A stretch of DNA of 64,000 nt from Vibrio sp. 10N (GTDB taxonomy: Bacteria; Pseudomonadota; Gammaproteobacteria; Enterobacterales; Vibrionaceae), in the NCBI RefSeq assembly GCF_036245475.1, contig NZ_BTPM01000001.1:3038001-3102000 (forward strand). Direction: 5' to 3'. The translations under genes were made by a program, and so were the position numbers. The notes beneath the pieces are model-generated. The model saw nothing but the letters and a program-made list of their open reading frames with translations. It was not told the DNA's origin and made no database searches. Positions 29,502-38,827 of this stretch are shown one piece after another (the first letter of the stretch is position 1; each line of letters starts with the position of its first letter).

Positions 29502-30539
29502 TTATAGCTCTTCTGCCGGCGCTTCACCGGTTTCAGCTTCTTCAGGAAGTGCTGGTGTTAGCAGCAGTTCACGCAGCTTGCTATCAATCGCTTGTGCCGC
29601 TTCTGGGTTTTCACGTAGGAACTTACACGCGTTTGCTTTACCTTGGCCAATCTTGTCGCCATTGTAGCTGTACCAAGCACCTGCTTTCTCAACAAGCTTG
29701 TGCTTAACACCTAGGTCAACCAGCTCACCGTAACGGTTGAAGCCTTGGCCGTAGAGAATTTGCGTTTCCGCTTGCTTAAATGGTGCGGCAATCTTGTTCT
29801 TAACCACTTTGATGCGAGTTTCGTTACCCACCACTTCATCGCCTTCTTTGATAGAGCCAGTACGGCGGATATCAAGACGAACAGATGCGTAGAATTTAAG
29901 TGCGTTACCACCAGTCGTCGTTTCTGGGTTACCGAACATCACACCAATCTTCATACGAATTTGGTTAATGAAGATACACATACAGTTAGACTGCTTCAGG
30001 TTACCTGTCAGCTTACGCATTGCTTGAGACAGCATACGAGCTTGCAGACCCATGTGGCTGTCACCCATCTCGCCTTCGATTTCTGCTTTTGGTGTTAGTG
30101 CTGCAACCGAGTCAACAACCATAACGTCAATCGCGCCAGAGCGTGCTAGTGCGTCACAGATCTCAAGTGCTTGCTCACCGGTATCTGGCTGAGACACCAA
30201 TAGCGCGTCGATATCAACACCTAGCTTCTTCGCATACACAGGGTCAAGTGCGTGCTCCGCATCGATAAATGCACAGGTTTTACCTGCTTTTTGAGCCGCA
30301 GCAATACACTCAAGGGTAAGCGTTGTCTTACCTGATGACTCAGGACCGTAGATCTCAACGATACGACCCATTGGCAGGCCACCAGCACCCAGCGCGATAT
30401 CAAGAGAAAGTGAGCCGGTTGAAATGGTTTCAACGTCCATGGTACGGTTATCACCAAGGCGCATAATTGAGCCTTTACCAAATTGCTTTTCAATCTGACC
30501 TAATGCAGCGGCTAACGCCTTCTGTTTATTCTCGTCCAT
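29502..30539 (-). CDS. recA: Recombinase RecA
   Basis: Strand-exchange ATPase and coprotease for LexA self-cleavage. 345 residues. Seen: Walker [10 protein letters not shown] near 65, [19 protein letters not shown], loop 2 region [20 protein letters not shown], acidic C-terminus. I chose ATG 30539 ([10 protein letters not shown]) over an in-frame start at 30551. SOS-controlled: LexA box between the promoter elements upstream. Confidence 0.99.
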   Translation of the reverse strand: MDENKQKALAAALGQIEKQFGKGSIMRLGDNRTMDVETISTGSLSLDIALGAGGLPMGRIVEIYGPESSGKTTLTLECIAAAQKAGKTCAFIDAEHALDPVYAKKLGVDIDALLVSQPDTGEQALEICDALARSGAIDVMVVDSVAALTPKAEIEGEMGDSHMGLQARMLSQAMRKLTGNLKQSNCMCIFINQIRMKIGVMFGNPETTTGGNALKFYASVRLDIRRTGSIKEGDEVVGNETRIKVVKNKIAAPFKQAETQILYGQGFNRYGELVDLGVKHKLVEKAGAWYSYNGDKIGQGKANACKFLRENPEAAQAIDSKLRELLLTPALPEEAETGEAPAEEL

Positions 30540-30647
30540 TACTTTCTCCACAACTATCCTTTACGGATATACGCTTTAGGCAACTTACGTGCTTGAGCTG
30601 TTTTAATCAGGTGAGCAGCGTGTTCAATACGCCGCAAGATGTGTTTC

Positions 30648-30675
30648 ATTATACTGTTGATTCATACAGTGTCTA
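30648..30675 (-). promoter_or_regulatory. recA promoter
   Basis: Minus-strand TAGACA (30675-30670), 16-nt spacer, TATAAT (30653-30648). The LexA box fills the spacer. Confidence 0.75.
30652..30671. promoter_or_regulatory. LexA (SOS) box of recA
   Basis: TACTGTTGATTCATACAGTG: exact CTG-N10-CAG spacing with TACTGT and ACAGT flanks as in enterobacterial SOS boxes, located between the -35 and -10 of recA. Confidence 0.88.
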
Positions 30676-30783
30676 TACCTGTATGAAGATTTTTTTGTGA
30701 CCTTGATGTGAGTTCTAAAAGAGTCTGTTAATTTCCATACGCTTAGCGTCTTCCCCTAAGACTCACATCAATGCTCCGCATGT

Positions 30784-31284
30784 TTAACTGAACGGCTCTT
30801 CGTCAGTCACATGGTCAAGCAAAGTCGTTAAGGCATGCCAAACGGCTTGACTGCGCACCGCAGCTCGATCGCCTGCGAACAGACACGTTTCTACTTTTTG
30901 CCAGCCAACAGACGAGGCCCAAGCAAAACAGACCGTGCCCACAGGCTTATCCTCGCTGCCCCCTCCAGGGCCAGCAATACCGCTGATGGCGACGCTCAAG
31001 GTGCCATTTGAGTGGCTGAGTGCGCCTTGCGCCATCTCTATAACCACAGCCTCACTGACCGCACCATATTGACCAAGCGTTTCTGAACGAACGCCCAGCA
31101 TTTCCATCTTGGCATCGTTACTGTAGGTAACAAACGCACGATCGAACCAAACCGAGCTACCCGCTATATCCGTAATAGCTGTGGCGACGCCACCGCCTGT
31201 GCATGACTCAGCTGTAACCAGGACCTGATCGCCTTGTTGCAATAGCTGACCCAATTGCGTACTTAACTCAGATAGGTTTTGCAT
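30784..31284 (-). CDS. pncC: Nicotinamide-nucleotide amidase (CinA C-terminal domain)
   Basis: Hydrolyses NMN to nicotinate mononucleotide in pyridine nucleotide salvage. 166 residues, the stand-alone CinA C-terminal domain. Seen: VTAESCTGGGVA (nucleophilic Ser region), TYSNDAKMEMLGV, and GIAGPGGGSEDKPVGTVCF. Divergent from mutS; ends about 245 nt before recA. Confidence 0.94.
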   Translation of the reverse strand: MQNLSELSTQLGQLLQQGDQVLVTAESCTGGGVATAITDIAGSSVWFDRAFVTYSNDAKMEMLGVRSETLGQYGAVSEAVVIEMAQGALSHSNGTLSVAISGIAGPGGGSEDKPVGTVCFAWASSVGWQKVETCLFAGDRAAVRSQAVWHALTTLLDHVTDEEPFS

Positions 31285-31426
31285 TTCCCCTACTCCTCGC
31301 CTCCAACTGAGGCTAACTGTGACGTGACATCATGTTAATGAGCATCATGAAAGACTCTGCCCTTTTCGCTCTCGCTGCTTTCACGTATCCTAGGCGGCAA
31401 CGAAAACCAGTAGCAAAGAAGTGACA

Positions 31427-33988
31427 GTGAAAGCAGAACAAAAACACACACCAATGATGCAGCAGTATCTGAAGCTAAAAGCCGAAAACCCAGATATTTT
31501 GCTGTTTTATCGCATGGGCGACTTTTACGAGCTATTTTACGATGACGCCAAACGCGCATCGCAATTGCTTGATATCTCGCTAACCAAGCGTGGTGCTTCT
31601 GCGGGTGAACCCATTCCAATGGCGGGTGTCCCTTTTCACGCTGTCGAAGGTTATCTTGCCAAACTGGTGCAGCTTGGAGAGTCAGTCGCGATTTGCGAAC
31701 AAGTTGGCGATCCAGCGACCAGCAAAGGGCCGGTAGAAAGAAAAGTTGTTCGTATCGTGACTCCGGGCACCGTCTCTGACGAAGCTCTACTATCAGAACG
31801 ACTCGATAACCTAATTGCCGCAATCTACCACCAAAACGGTAAATTTGGCTATGCCACGCTAGACATTACCTCTGGTCGTTTTCAACTTTGTGAACCTCGT
31901 AGTGAAGAAGCGATGTTGGCCGAGTTGCAGCGCACGGCACCAAAAGAACTTCTATTCCCCGAAGATTTTGAACCGGTTGGCATTATGGCCAATCGCAACG
32001 GCAACCGCCGCCGCCCAGTGTGGGAGTTTGAAATCGATACTGCAAGGCAGCAGCTCAACCAACAATTTGGCACCAAAGACCTGGTCGGTTTTGGTGTTGA
32101 GCAGTGTGAGCTTGGTCTATGTGCTGCTGGCTGTTTGATCCAATACGTCAAAGACACTCAAAGAACTGCTCTGCCTCACATTCGCTCGCTGACTTTAGAC
32201 AGTCAAGATCAATCGGTGATCCTCGATGCTGCGACCAGACGCAACTTAGAGCTGACTCAAAACCTGTCTGGCGGCCATGACAATACGCTTGCTGAAGTGC
32301 TTGATCATACCGCGACAGCGATGGGAAGCCGCATGCTTAAGCGTTGGATCCACCAGCCAATGCGCTGTCAAAAAACGCTGAACTACCGCTTAGATGCGAT
32401 CTCCGAGATCAAGCAAGACGCACTCTACACAGAGCTGGCTCCAACGCTAAAACAGATCGGCGATATTGAACGTATCTTAGCAAGACTGGCACTGCGTTCA
32501 GCAAGGCCGCGTGATATGGCCCGTCTGCGTAGCGCACTCCAGCAGTTACCTGAGCTAGCACTTAACCTAGAGACTGTGGCACATCCGTACCTCAAGCAGC
32601 TCGCCGAATTCTCTGCACCAATGGACTCAATGGCCGATCTGCTTGAGCGCGCCATTAAAGACAACCCTCCGGTTGTGATTCGAGATGGCGGTGTGATTGC
32701 CGATGGTTACAATGCAGAGCTAGACGAGTGGCGAGACCTTGCCAACGGCGCAACGGCCTACCTAGACAAGCTTGAGCACGATGAACGTGACCGTCACGGC
32801 ATCGACACCCTTAAGGTTGGCTACAACAATGTGCACGGCTTCTATATCCAAGTAAGTCGTGGTCAAAGCCATCTTGTGCCTCCACACTACGTTCGTCGTC
32901 AAACGTTGAAAAATGCCGAGCGCTACATTATCCCGGAGCTTAAAGAGCACGAAGATAAGGTATTGAACTCAAAATCAAAAGCGCTCGCCATAGAGAAAAA
33001 ACTCTGGGAAGAGCTGTTTGATTTGCTATTGCCAAGTCTAGAGCAGCTTCAAAACCTAGCGTCCGCTTTGTCGCAGCTCGATGTACTGCAAAACTTAGCT
33101 GAGCGCGCAGAAAGTCTAGATTACTGCCGACCAACATTAACCGAAAAAGCAGGCATTCAGATCCAGTCAGGCCGTCACCCTGTGGTTGAGCAAGTCATGG
33201 ATGAGCCGTTTATTGCCAACCCTATAGCACTCAACCCAGAGCGTAAGATGCTGATCGTTACTGGTCCAAATATGGGCGGTAAATCGACCTATATGCGCCA
33301 AACGGCACTCATCGCACTAATGGCACACATTGGCTGTTATGTCCCAGCCGAATCAGCTGAGATCGGTTCACTCGATCGCATCTTTACTCGCATTGGCGCC
33401 TCCGATGACCTTGCTTCTGGCCGCTCGACCTTCATGGTTGAGATGACAGAAACCGCCAATATCTTGCACAACGCCACTCAAAACAGCTTAGTGCTGATGG
33501 ATGAGATTGGTCGCGGCACCAGTACCTACGATGGCCTGTCGCTCGCTTGGGCAAGTGCCGAGTGGTTAGCGACCAAGGTTGGCGCGATGACGCTGTTCGC
33601 AACGCACTATTTTGAGCTCACCGAGATGCCAAATCAGTTACCGAACCTTGCCAATGTCCATTTGGATGCGGTCGAGCATGGTGACTCGATTGCGTTTATG
33701 CATGCGGTACAAGAAGGCGCCGCAAGTAAGTCCTACGGCCTTGCCGTAGCAGGGCTTGCTGGCGTACCAAAAGCAGTGATTAAAAACGCACGTCAAAAGC
33801 TGACGCAGCTAGAGCAGATTGGGCAGAATCCCGCGCGAGCAGAATCGCCACAGGTGGATATTGCCAATCAGCTAAGTTTGATCCCAGAGCCAAGTGAAGT
33901 AGAAGAAGCGTTGGCGCAGATTAATCCGGATGATTTGACGCCGCGTCAGGCGTTGGACGAATTGTATCGATTGAAGCAGTTGCTTTAG
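31427..33988 (+). CDS. mutS: DNA mismatch repair protein MutS
   Basis: Recognises mismatches and starts methyl-directed repair. 853 residues, full length. Seen: the mismatch wedge [12 protein letters not shown] with the Phe-x-Glu motif, Walker [11 protein letters not shown] near 615, [25 protein letters not shown], and the C-terminal [13 protein letters not shown] tetramer segment. Two GTG codons are possible (31421 and 31427); AAGAAG sits 5 nt before the second, so I use 31427 ([10 protein letters not shown]). Divergent from pncC. Confidence 0.97.
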   Translation: MKAEQKHTPMMQQYLKLKAENPDILLFYRMGDFYELFYDDAKRASQLLDISLTKRGASAGEPIPMAGVPFHAVEGYLAKLVQLGESVAICEQVGDPATSKGPVERKVVRIVTPGTVSDEALLSERLDNLIAAIYHQNGKFGYATLDITSGRFQLCEPRSEEAMLAELQRTAPKELLFPEDFEPVGIMANRNGNRRRPVWEFEIDTARQQLNQQFGTKDLVGFGVEQCELGLCAAGCLIQYVKDTQRTALPHIRSLTLDSQDQSVILDAATRRNLELTQNLSGGHDNTLAEVLDHTATAMGSRMLKRWIHQPMRCQKTLNYRLDAISEIKQDALYTELAPTLKQIGDIERILARLALRSARPRDMARLRSALQQLPELALNLETVAHPYLKQLAEFSAPMDSMADLLERAIKDNPPVVIRDGGVIADGYNAELDEWRDLANGATAYLDKLEHDERDRHGIDTLKVGYNNVHGFYIQVSRGQSHLVPPHYVRRQTLKNAERYIIPELKEHEDKVLNSKSKALAIEKKLWEELFDLLLPSLEQLQNLASALSQLDVLQNLAERAESLDYCRPTLTEKAGIQIQSGRHPVVEQVMDEPFIANPIALNPERKMLIVTGPNMGGKSTYMRQTALIALMAHIGCYVPAESAEIGSLDRIFTRIGASDDLASGRSTFMVEMTETANILHNATQNSLVLMDEIGRGTSTYDGLSLAWASAEWLATKVGAMTLFATHYFELTEMPNQLPNLANVHLDAVEHGDSIAFMHAVQEGAASKSYGLAVAGLAGVPKAVIKNARQKLTQLEQIGQNPARAESPQVDIANQLSLIPEPSEVEEALAQINPDDLTPRQALDELYRLKQLL

Positions 33989-34020
33989 GGTTAGAATCAG
34001 AAGATTACCCCTCCTAGACT

Positions 34021-34062
34021 CCCAGCTGCGCGCCCCACTTATTAAGGGGAGAAACAGCTGGG
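34021..34062. other. Nested hairpin between convergent mutS and the sugar-binding-like gene
   Basis: CCCAGCTG (34021-34028) pairs with CAGCTGGG (34055-34062), and CCCC/GGGG pair inside. No T-run on either strand; may still act as a terminator for the converging genes. Confidence 0.45.
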
Positions 34063-34083
34063 TTGCTGCGCATCGCCTAGTTA

Positions 34084-34884
34084 TTAGAGAGCGACATGGG
34101 TGACGCAGAGTTGTTGGCTGAGTGCGACGTCGAACTCTTGCTTTTGGCCATCGAGTTCGACTACTAAGTTGTAGAGGTCCTCTTTTTTCGGGTGTTCTGG
34201 GTCTGCGTATTTAGGTGCCTCTATCTGAAACAGTGCAGATGCCTGATTCGCGCGAACGTCTATCGGCAAAAAGTAGGTCATACCATCGAACTTGACCGAC
34301 GCAGAGACAAGGCCAGCACGAAACGTTTGATAATGTAAATCGACCTTGAATTCACAGCCACCACCATGGTGCCAGATCTGCTCCATCGCCACATGCTCAA
34401 GGCGTACGTGAGGAATGAACTGTAAGTAAGGCATTTGCCACACACCCATCCGCTCGTCGGTGCGCGACTTTTCTTGAGCTAATGAACATGTCGGCGCACT
34501 GTCGATATCAACCAGCAAATCATCTTCATCATACTCAAGAAACAGGATTTCGAGGCGATTTGGGCCTTGTTGAAGATGGGCTCGGATCTCTTTGCGATAC
34601 GTCGTCTCACTACCATCACAATCAATGACTGCGCGTCCGTTGATACGCACTTCTGCATAGTAATCAATACCACCAATGACCAGATCCACCGCAGGATTCG
34701 CCAACTGTGCATCGGTGAGCTCAAAGTCGTGCATTAAGTGCCATTCTTGGTCACGAATCGCTTGTTCCGATAAGCTTTCGGGTAGTACTTGGCTCAGTGC
34801 ACCTGGAAACGTCAGATCATCTTGAGGGATAGAGAGATCAGTAAGGGGGGAGAGTTGCCAAAGACCGGCGAGATTCATCTTCAT
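34084..34884 (-). CDS. Glycoside hydrolase family 2-type sugar-binding protein without catalytic domain
   Basis: 266 residues resembling the N-terminus of beta-mannosidases: LAGLWQLSPL, EWHLMHDFELTDAQL, LVIGGIDYYAEVRINGRAV (jelly-roll binding domain) and MGVWQMPYLQFIPHVRLEHV leading into an Ig-like domain. The sequence stops there: no TIM-barrel and no catalytic Glu pair, so it is not an active GH2 enzyme. No signal peptide, hence probably cytosolic. The function is unknown; it may bind a sugar or have been repurposed. Two ATGs (34884, 34878) with weak ribosome binding sites. It follows rraB on the same strand after a terminator. Confidence 0.75.
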   Translation of the reverse strand: MKMNLAGLWQLSPLTDLSIPQDDLTFPGALSQVLPESLSEQAIRDQEWHLMHDFELTDAQLANPAVDLVIGGIDYYAEVRINGRAVIDCDGSETTYRKEIRAHLQQGPNRLEILFLEYDEDDLLVDIDSAPTCSLAQEKSRTDERMGVWQMPYLQFIPHVRLEHVAMEQIWHHGGGCEFKVDLHYQTFRAGLVSASVKFDGMTYFLPIDVRANQASALFQIEAPKYADPEHPKKEDLYNLVVELDGQKQEFDVALSQQLCVTHVAL

Positions 34885-34952
34885 TGATTATATTGACCTA
34901 GATCATGTTGAGCGAAGTATAATCAAATCGTATTTGGAAAGATAGCAGGATC

Positions 34953-34980
34953 AAAAAAGGTCAGCGGAGCTGACCTTTTC
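34953..34980 (-). terminator. Intrinsic terminator of rraB
   Basis: Minus-strand AAAAGGTCAGC-TCC-GCTGACCTTTTTTG, close after the rraB stop. Confidence 0.9.
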
Positions 34981-34988
34981 ATCAAGAC

Positions 34989-35402
34989 TTATTCGTCTTC
35001 ATCATCTTCTTCAGGGTAAAGCGCATCTTCACCTTCGTAGTAAGTACCCCAACCATCGTAGATGATGTCGTACTTCTCTGCTAGATGAACCAGCTTCTCT
35101 ACTTGAGCATCGATTTGCTCAGGGTTTAGTGCCGATTCCATTGTCGCATCACAACAAAGCAGCTTATTGCCATCTTCGTCTTCAGTTTCTTCTGCTTCTA
35201 GCACCTCGAAGCCCATCTTGAACGCTTCAACGACCGCTTTCTCTAAACGATCAAAGTCTTCTGCGAACAGGTGGTGTTCGATCTCATAAAGAGCTTCTGG
35301 ATCACTTCCATCTTCAATTAGCGCTTGAATGATATCGCGAGTTTCTTCCTTCTGAAATTCGATCAGTTCTTCAACGGACATATACTCATCTTGTTGAGAC
35401 AT
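34989..35402 (-). CDS. rraB: Regulator of RNase E activity B
   Basis: Binds the C-terminal scaffold of RNase E and modulates RNA decay. 137 residues, very acidic, with the C-terminal tail EEDDEDE. Seen: [41 protein letters not shown] and [12 protein letters not shown]. In E. coli rraB also neighbours an ornithine carbamoyltransferase gene, as argF is near here. A CRP-like site lies about 115 nt upstream of its start. Confidence 0.94.
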   Translation of the reverse strand: MSQQDEYMSVEELIEFQKEETRDIIQALIEDGSDPEALYEIEHHLFAEDFDRLEKAVVEAFKMGFEVLEAEETEDEDGNKLLCCDATMESALNPEQIDAQVEKLVHLAEKYDIIYDGWGTYYEGEDALYPEEDDEDE

Positions 35403-35516
35403 AAAGTGCTCCAGCTATAAATAGGTTAACGGCATGAATAATACGAGAAGTCGCCGGAGATCGAAAGATCAAAACGAGATCTTTAGTGACTATTTTTCGA
35501 AATCGCATTGAGTGCA

Positions 35517-35538
35517 AAGTATGATCAAGATCACATAT
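35517..35538. promoter_or_regulatory. CRP-like site upstream of rraB
   Basis: AAGT-ATGATCAAGATCACAT-AT matches the 22-bp CRP consensus at about 18 positions, with TGA and TCACA half-sites 6 nt apart. It is 115 nt before rraB and 430 nt before arcA. Confidence 0.55.
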
Positions 35539-35716
35539 ACATAAATTTAACATTTTAATGCTCAAAGGCTGCACTCTTTTTAGGTGTGTTGACGATGGAC
35601 AATAGACTAAGCTCAGATCACCGCAAAGTTATAGATAAAGCATGCATATCCGCCAGTCAGCCTGACACTCTCCAGCTTTAGGTTTTATTCATTAATCGTT
35701 AATAGAACCGCTAGAA

Positions 35717-35734
35717 AATGTTTTTTTATTCAAA
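35717..35734. promoter_or_regulatory. ArgR-box-like sequence upstream of arcA
   Basis: AATGTTTTTTTATTCAAA fits the ARG-box pattern (TG..T, four A/T, ATTCA) with two mismatches. A second, 3-bp-spaced box is not convincing. Confidence 0.3.
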
Positions 35735-35964
35735 CTAGTGACATGAGTATTGAAGCTTGATTGGCAGAAAACCCTGCATATCCAAGCACTCATCCCTCTT
35801 TGTGAATGGCCCAAATAGCGCCATCTTTGTCTGCATAGAATCCATCAATCAATAAATTTAACTGAAAACAAAACGTTGCTCAGTGATATTTACTGACCAT
35901 TAAACTTGCATCTTTATAACAAGCTTGTCATAAATAGCGGCAGATCAAGCTGAAAGGAATCGTA

Positions 35965-37185
35965 ATGAGTAAGTTGTATGTCGGCTCGGAAGTCGGTCAA
36001 TTACGACGCGTTTTGCTAAACCGTCCAGAAAGAGCCCTAACCCACCTCACCCCATCTAACTGTCATGAACTGTTGTTCGATGACGTACTGGCAGTAGAAG
36101 CGGCAGGCGAAGAGCACGATGCTTTTGCAAGCACACTGCGCAGCCAAGACGTCGAGGTTTTGTTGCTTCATGACTTGCTAGTAGAAACCCTCGCAGTAGA
36201 CGATGCTAGAACCTGGCTACTCAATACCCAAATCTCCGATTTTCGCTACGGACCCATTTTTGCCAACGAGCTGCGTCAATATTTAGCGCAAATGGACAAC
36301 GAGCATTTAGCGACCGTGCTGCTCGGTGGCCTCGCCTACTCTGAGCTACCAATCAAAACACCATCGATATTGCAAAAGATGAGCAGGCCGCTCGACTTTG
36401 TCATTGAGCCTTTGCCAAACCATCTTTTCACGCGTGACACCTCGTGCTGGGTGTATGGCGGCGTCTCGTTAAATCCGATGATGAAACCGGCTCGTCAGCG
36501 TGAAACTAACCACCTTCGCGCAATCTACCGTTGGCACCCTACGTTTGCGGGACAAGATTTCATTAAGTACTTCGGTGATGAAGATCTGCATTACGACAAT
36601 GCCAATATCGAAGGCGGCGACGTTCTAGTCATTGGTAAAGGCGCGGTACTGGTCGGCATTTCTGAGCGCACCACACCACAAGGGGTGGAAAACTTAGCAG
36701 CCAGCTTGTTCAAGTCAGGACAAGCCAGCCAAGTGATTGCTATCGACCTACCTAAGCATCGCTCATGCATGCACTTAGATACAGTCATGACCCACATGGA
36801 TGTCGATACCTTCTCGGTCTACCCAGAAATCATCAATGACAAACTCGATACCTGGCGCTTAACGCCATCGAATAACGGACAAATGCAGGTTGAGAAGCTG
36901 CCAAACTATCTTAAAGCACTAGAAAGCGCCCTAGATGTAGATCAGCTGAAGATCATCACTACTGGCGGCGACAACTACGAAGCCGAGCGAGAGCAATGGA
37001 ACGACGCCAACAATGTACTGACGGTCAAACCGGGCGTTGTCATCGGCTATGAGCGCAACGTGTACACTAATGAGAAATACGACAAAGCCGGCATTCAAGT
37101 GTTGACCATCCCTGGCAATGAACTTGGCCGTGGTCGTGGCGGTGCTCGCTGCATGAGCTGCCCAATTGAACGCGATGGCATTTAA
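35965..37185 (+). CDS. arcA: Arginine deiminase
   Basis: Converts arginine to citrulline and ammonia, first step of the ADI pathway that yields ATP and raises pH. 406 residues. Seen: FTRDTSCW (active-site Asp), [31 protein letters not shown] with catalytic His, and nucleophile Cys396 in [21 protein letters not shown] precedes the ATG. argF lies 122 nt downstream after a terminator; no carbamate kinase gene (arcC) or arcD antiporter is in the window. Confidence 0.96.
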   Translation: MSKLYVGSEVGQLRRVLLNRPERALTHLTPSNCHELLFDDVLAVEAAGEEHDAFASTLRSQDVEVLLLHDLLVETLAVDDARTWLLNTQISDFRYGPIFANELRQYLAQMDNEHLATVLLGGLAYSELPIKTPSILQKMSRPLDFVIEPLPNHLFTRDTSCWVYGGVSLNPMMKPARQRETNHLRAIYRWHPTFAGQDFIKYFGDEDLHYDNANIEGGDVLVIGKGAVLVGISERTTPQGVENLAASLFKSGQASQVIAIDLPKHRSCMHLDTVMTHMDVDTFSVYPEIINDKLDTWRLTPSNNGQMQVEKLPNYLKALESALDVDQLKIITTGGDNYEAEREQWNDANNVLTVKPGVVIGYERNVYTNEKYDKAGIQVLTIPGNELGRGRGGARCMSCPIERDGI

Positions 37186-37198
37186 ACATAACTATTTA

Positions 37199-37227
37199 CA
37201 AAAGCCCCAAATAAGGGGCTTTTTTTG
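37199..37227 (+). terminator. Intrinsic terminator of arcA
   Basis: AAAAGCCCC-AAATA-GGGGCTTTTTTT, directly after the arcA stop. Confidence 0.9.
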
Positions 37228-37234
37228 CACTTAA

Positions 37235-37273
37235 ATAAAATAATTATTCACAAAATAAGAATTTGTATGTATA
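37235..37273. promoter_or_regulatory. Pair of ARG boxes upstream of argF
   Basis: Box 1 at 37235-37252 has a perfect AATT-ATTCA right half and an imperfect left half. Box 2 at 37256-37273 starts 3 nt later, the standard spacing, with AGAAT as left half. Together about 35-70 nt upstream of the argF start, as expected for ArgR control. Confidence 0.5.
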
Positions 37274-37307
37274 AATAGAATCAACAACTAACACAGAGGT
37301 ACGGACC

Positions 37308-38312
37308 ATGGCTTACAACTTACGGAATAGGAACTTTCTCAAGCTTCTCGACTTCACGCCAAAAGAAATTCAATTTCTGCTCGATATGTCCAAAGAGCTC
37401 AAATCGGCAAAATACGCCGGTACTGAACAAAAGAAACTGGTTGGCAAAAACATTGCGCTTATCTTCGAAAAAGCATCGACCCGTACCCGATGTGCCTTTG
37501 AAGTGGCGGCTTTTGATCAGGGCGCACAAGTGTCTTATATCGGCCCTTCTGGCTCGCAAATTGGTCACAAAGAATCGATGAAGGATACGGCGCGCGTGTT
37601 AGGCCGTATGTACGACGGCATTGAATATCGCGGCTTTGGCCAAGAAATTGTCGAAGAGCTGGGTGCACATGCCGGCGTTCCGGTATGGAATGGTTTAACA
37701 GACGAGTTCCATCCTACTCAAATCCTTGCTGACTTCCTCACTATGCTTGAGCACGGCAAAGGCAAGCAACTGCATCAAATCAAATTTGCTTACTTAGGTG
37801 ACGCGCGCAATAACATGGGCAATTCGCTCATGGTGGGCGCAGCAAAAATGGGGATGGATATTCGTTTGGTCGCCCCTAAAGCATTTTGGCCAGAACAGAG
37901 CTTAGTCGATGAGTGTCAGACCATTGCTCAAACTACCGGTGCGACCATCACCCTAACTGAGGATGTCCAAGCGGGCGTCAAAGATTGTGACTTCCTATAT
38001 ACCGACGTTTGGGTATCGATGGGCGAATCTGCCGAAGCATGGGAAGAGCGAATCGCGGTCATGAAACCTTATCAAGTTAACATGGCGATGCTCGAAGCAA
38101 CTGGGAATAAAAACGTGAAATTTATGCACTGTTTGCCTGCTTTCCATGACGATCAGACGACTATAGGTAAAGAAATTGCGGATAAATATGGACTCAATGG
38201 CCTTGAAGTGACCAATGATGTGTTTGAGTCTGAATATTCAATCGTTTTTGATGAAGCTGAGAACCGCATGCATACTATTAAAGCGGTCATGGTAGCCACT
38301 TTAGGCAGCTAA
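37308..38312 (+). CDS. argF: Ornithine carbamoyltransferase
   Basis: Forms citrulline from ornithine and carbamoyl phosphate; in the reverse direction it is the second ADI enzyme. 334 residues. Seen: carbamoyl phosphate site STRTRCAFE near 56, [40 protein letters not shown], and HCLPAFHD with the catalytic Cys. The upstream ARG boxes and separate terminator from arcA suggest a biosynthetic role, though the arcA neighbour leaves a catabolic role open. Confidence 0.96.
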   Translation: MAYNLRNRNFLKLLDFTPKEIQFLLDMSKELKSAKYAGTEQKKLVGKNIALIFEKASTRTRCAFEVAAFDQGAQVSYIGPSGSQIGHKESMKDTARVLGRMYDGIEYRGFGQEIVEELGAHAGVPVWNGLTDEFHPTQILADFLTMLEHGKGKQLHQIKFAYLGDARNNMGNSLMVGAAKMGMDIRLVAPKAFWPEQSLVDECQTIAQTTGATITLTEDVQAGVKDCDFLYTDVWVSMGESAEAWEERIAVMKPYQVNMAMLEATGNKNVKFMHCLPAFHDDQTTIGKEIADKYGLNGLEVTNDVFESEYSIVFDEAENRMHTIKAVMVATLGS

Positions 38313-38353
38313 CAAAGTTGCCAATAATTGACGCTAAATGTTTGATGTAATCG

Positions 38354-38395
38354 CTTGCGCTCGCAAATTTTGGGCGTATAATTCTCGGCAATTTG
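38354..38395 (+). promoter_or_regulatory. pyrB promoter with AATTTG start site
   Basis: Perfect -10 TATAAT (38377-38382), weak -35 TTGCGC (38355-38360, 16-nt spacer). Seven nt after the -10 comes AATTTG (38390-38395), the same spacing and initial sequence as E. coli pyrBI, where UTP-dependent slippage on the three T residues aborts transcription when UTP is abundant. Confidence 0.75.
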
Positions 38396-38410
38396 TCTGG
38401 GGAACGATTA

Positions 38411-38497
38411 ATGGCGCAAGCGAGTTTGACATCACAACACACTCTCGGTAAGCAACTTGCTTATCACGCACCGTTATTATTTCCTATCGAATTCTAA
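38411..38497 (+). CDS. pyrL: pyrB leader peptide
   Basis: A 28-residue ORF starting MAQASLTSQH and ending LLFPIEF. GGGGAA precedes the ATG by 6 nt. Its last codons run through the T-rich stretch TTATTATTTCC and the stop overlaps the attenuator. This is the arrangement of pyrL in E. coli: when UTP is low, polymerase pauses in the U-rich run, the ribosome catches up and blocks the terminator. A pause hairpin TAAGCA-ACT-TGCTTA lies at 38449-38463. Confidence 0.8.
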   Translation: MAQASLTSQHTLGKQLAYHAPLLFPIEF

Positions 38498-38526
38498 GCC
38501 TCCCAATATGGGGGGCTTTTTTATGG
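38497..38526 (+). terminator. pyrB attenuator
   Basis: AAGCCTCCC-AATAT-GGGGGGCTTTTTTA, an intrinsic terminator beginning at the pyrL stop codon and 300 nt before pyrB. Confidence 0.88.
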
Positions 38527-38530
38527 TCTT

Positions 38531-38790
38531 TATACTCAAGTGACCTCTAGATTGCGGTTCAGAGCCCACCTAAGCTCTTAGTTCAAGGAAATTGTAGTCG
38601 GAATGGTAACCCCTTTTGGCTGCAATTGACGCAGAAATAAGAGCTTAGGTGGGCTCCCGAAGGGCGAGTGTCCTAGCTCTCTCCTCTTCGTTAGTGATTC
38701 TCAACGTAGCCCGCTATGTTTTCAAATCACTGCCTCGACTAGAGAGCTAGGACACCCGCTGAACCGAAATCTAGAGGTTACTTGAGTATA
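38531..38790. mobile_element. MITE-like palindromic element with three-armed fold
   Basis: 260 bp with no ORF. Terminal inverted repeats of 32 bp (38531-38562 and 38759-38790) differ at two positions and begin TATACTCAAG. Inside are two independent long inverted repeats: an 18-bp perfect arm pair (38563-38580 with 38639-38656) and a 19-bp near-perfect pair (38664-38682 with 38741-38759), each with further pairing in its loop. The ends read TA-TACTC...GAGTA-TA, compatible with a TA target duplication as made by IS630/Tc1-type transposases. It lies between the pyrB attenuator and pyrB. Confidence 0.85.
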
Positions 38791-38827
38791 TCTATCTGGT
38801 CTGGTTGTAACTATAGGGAAGATAAAC

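Larger units (their letters stand above)
35403..35964. other. Divergent rraB/arcA intergenic region
   Basis: 562 nt without a credible gene; a 28-codon ATG frame at 35595 has no ribosome binding site. Contains a strong CRP-like palindrome (35517-35538) and one ArgR-box-like sequence (35717-35734). Otherwise AT-rich and featureless. Confidence 0.5.

Noticed and set aside
35595..35681. 28-codon ORF in the rraB/arcA gap
   Set aside because: No Shine-Dalgarno and no features; random short frame in AT-rich DNA.
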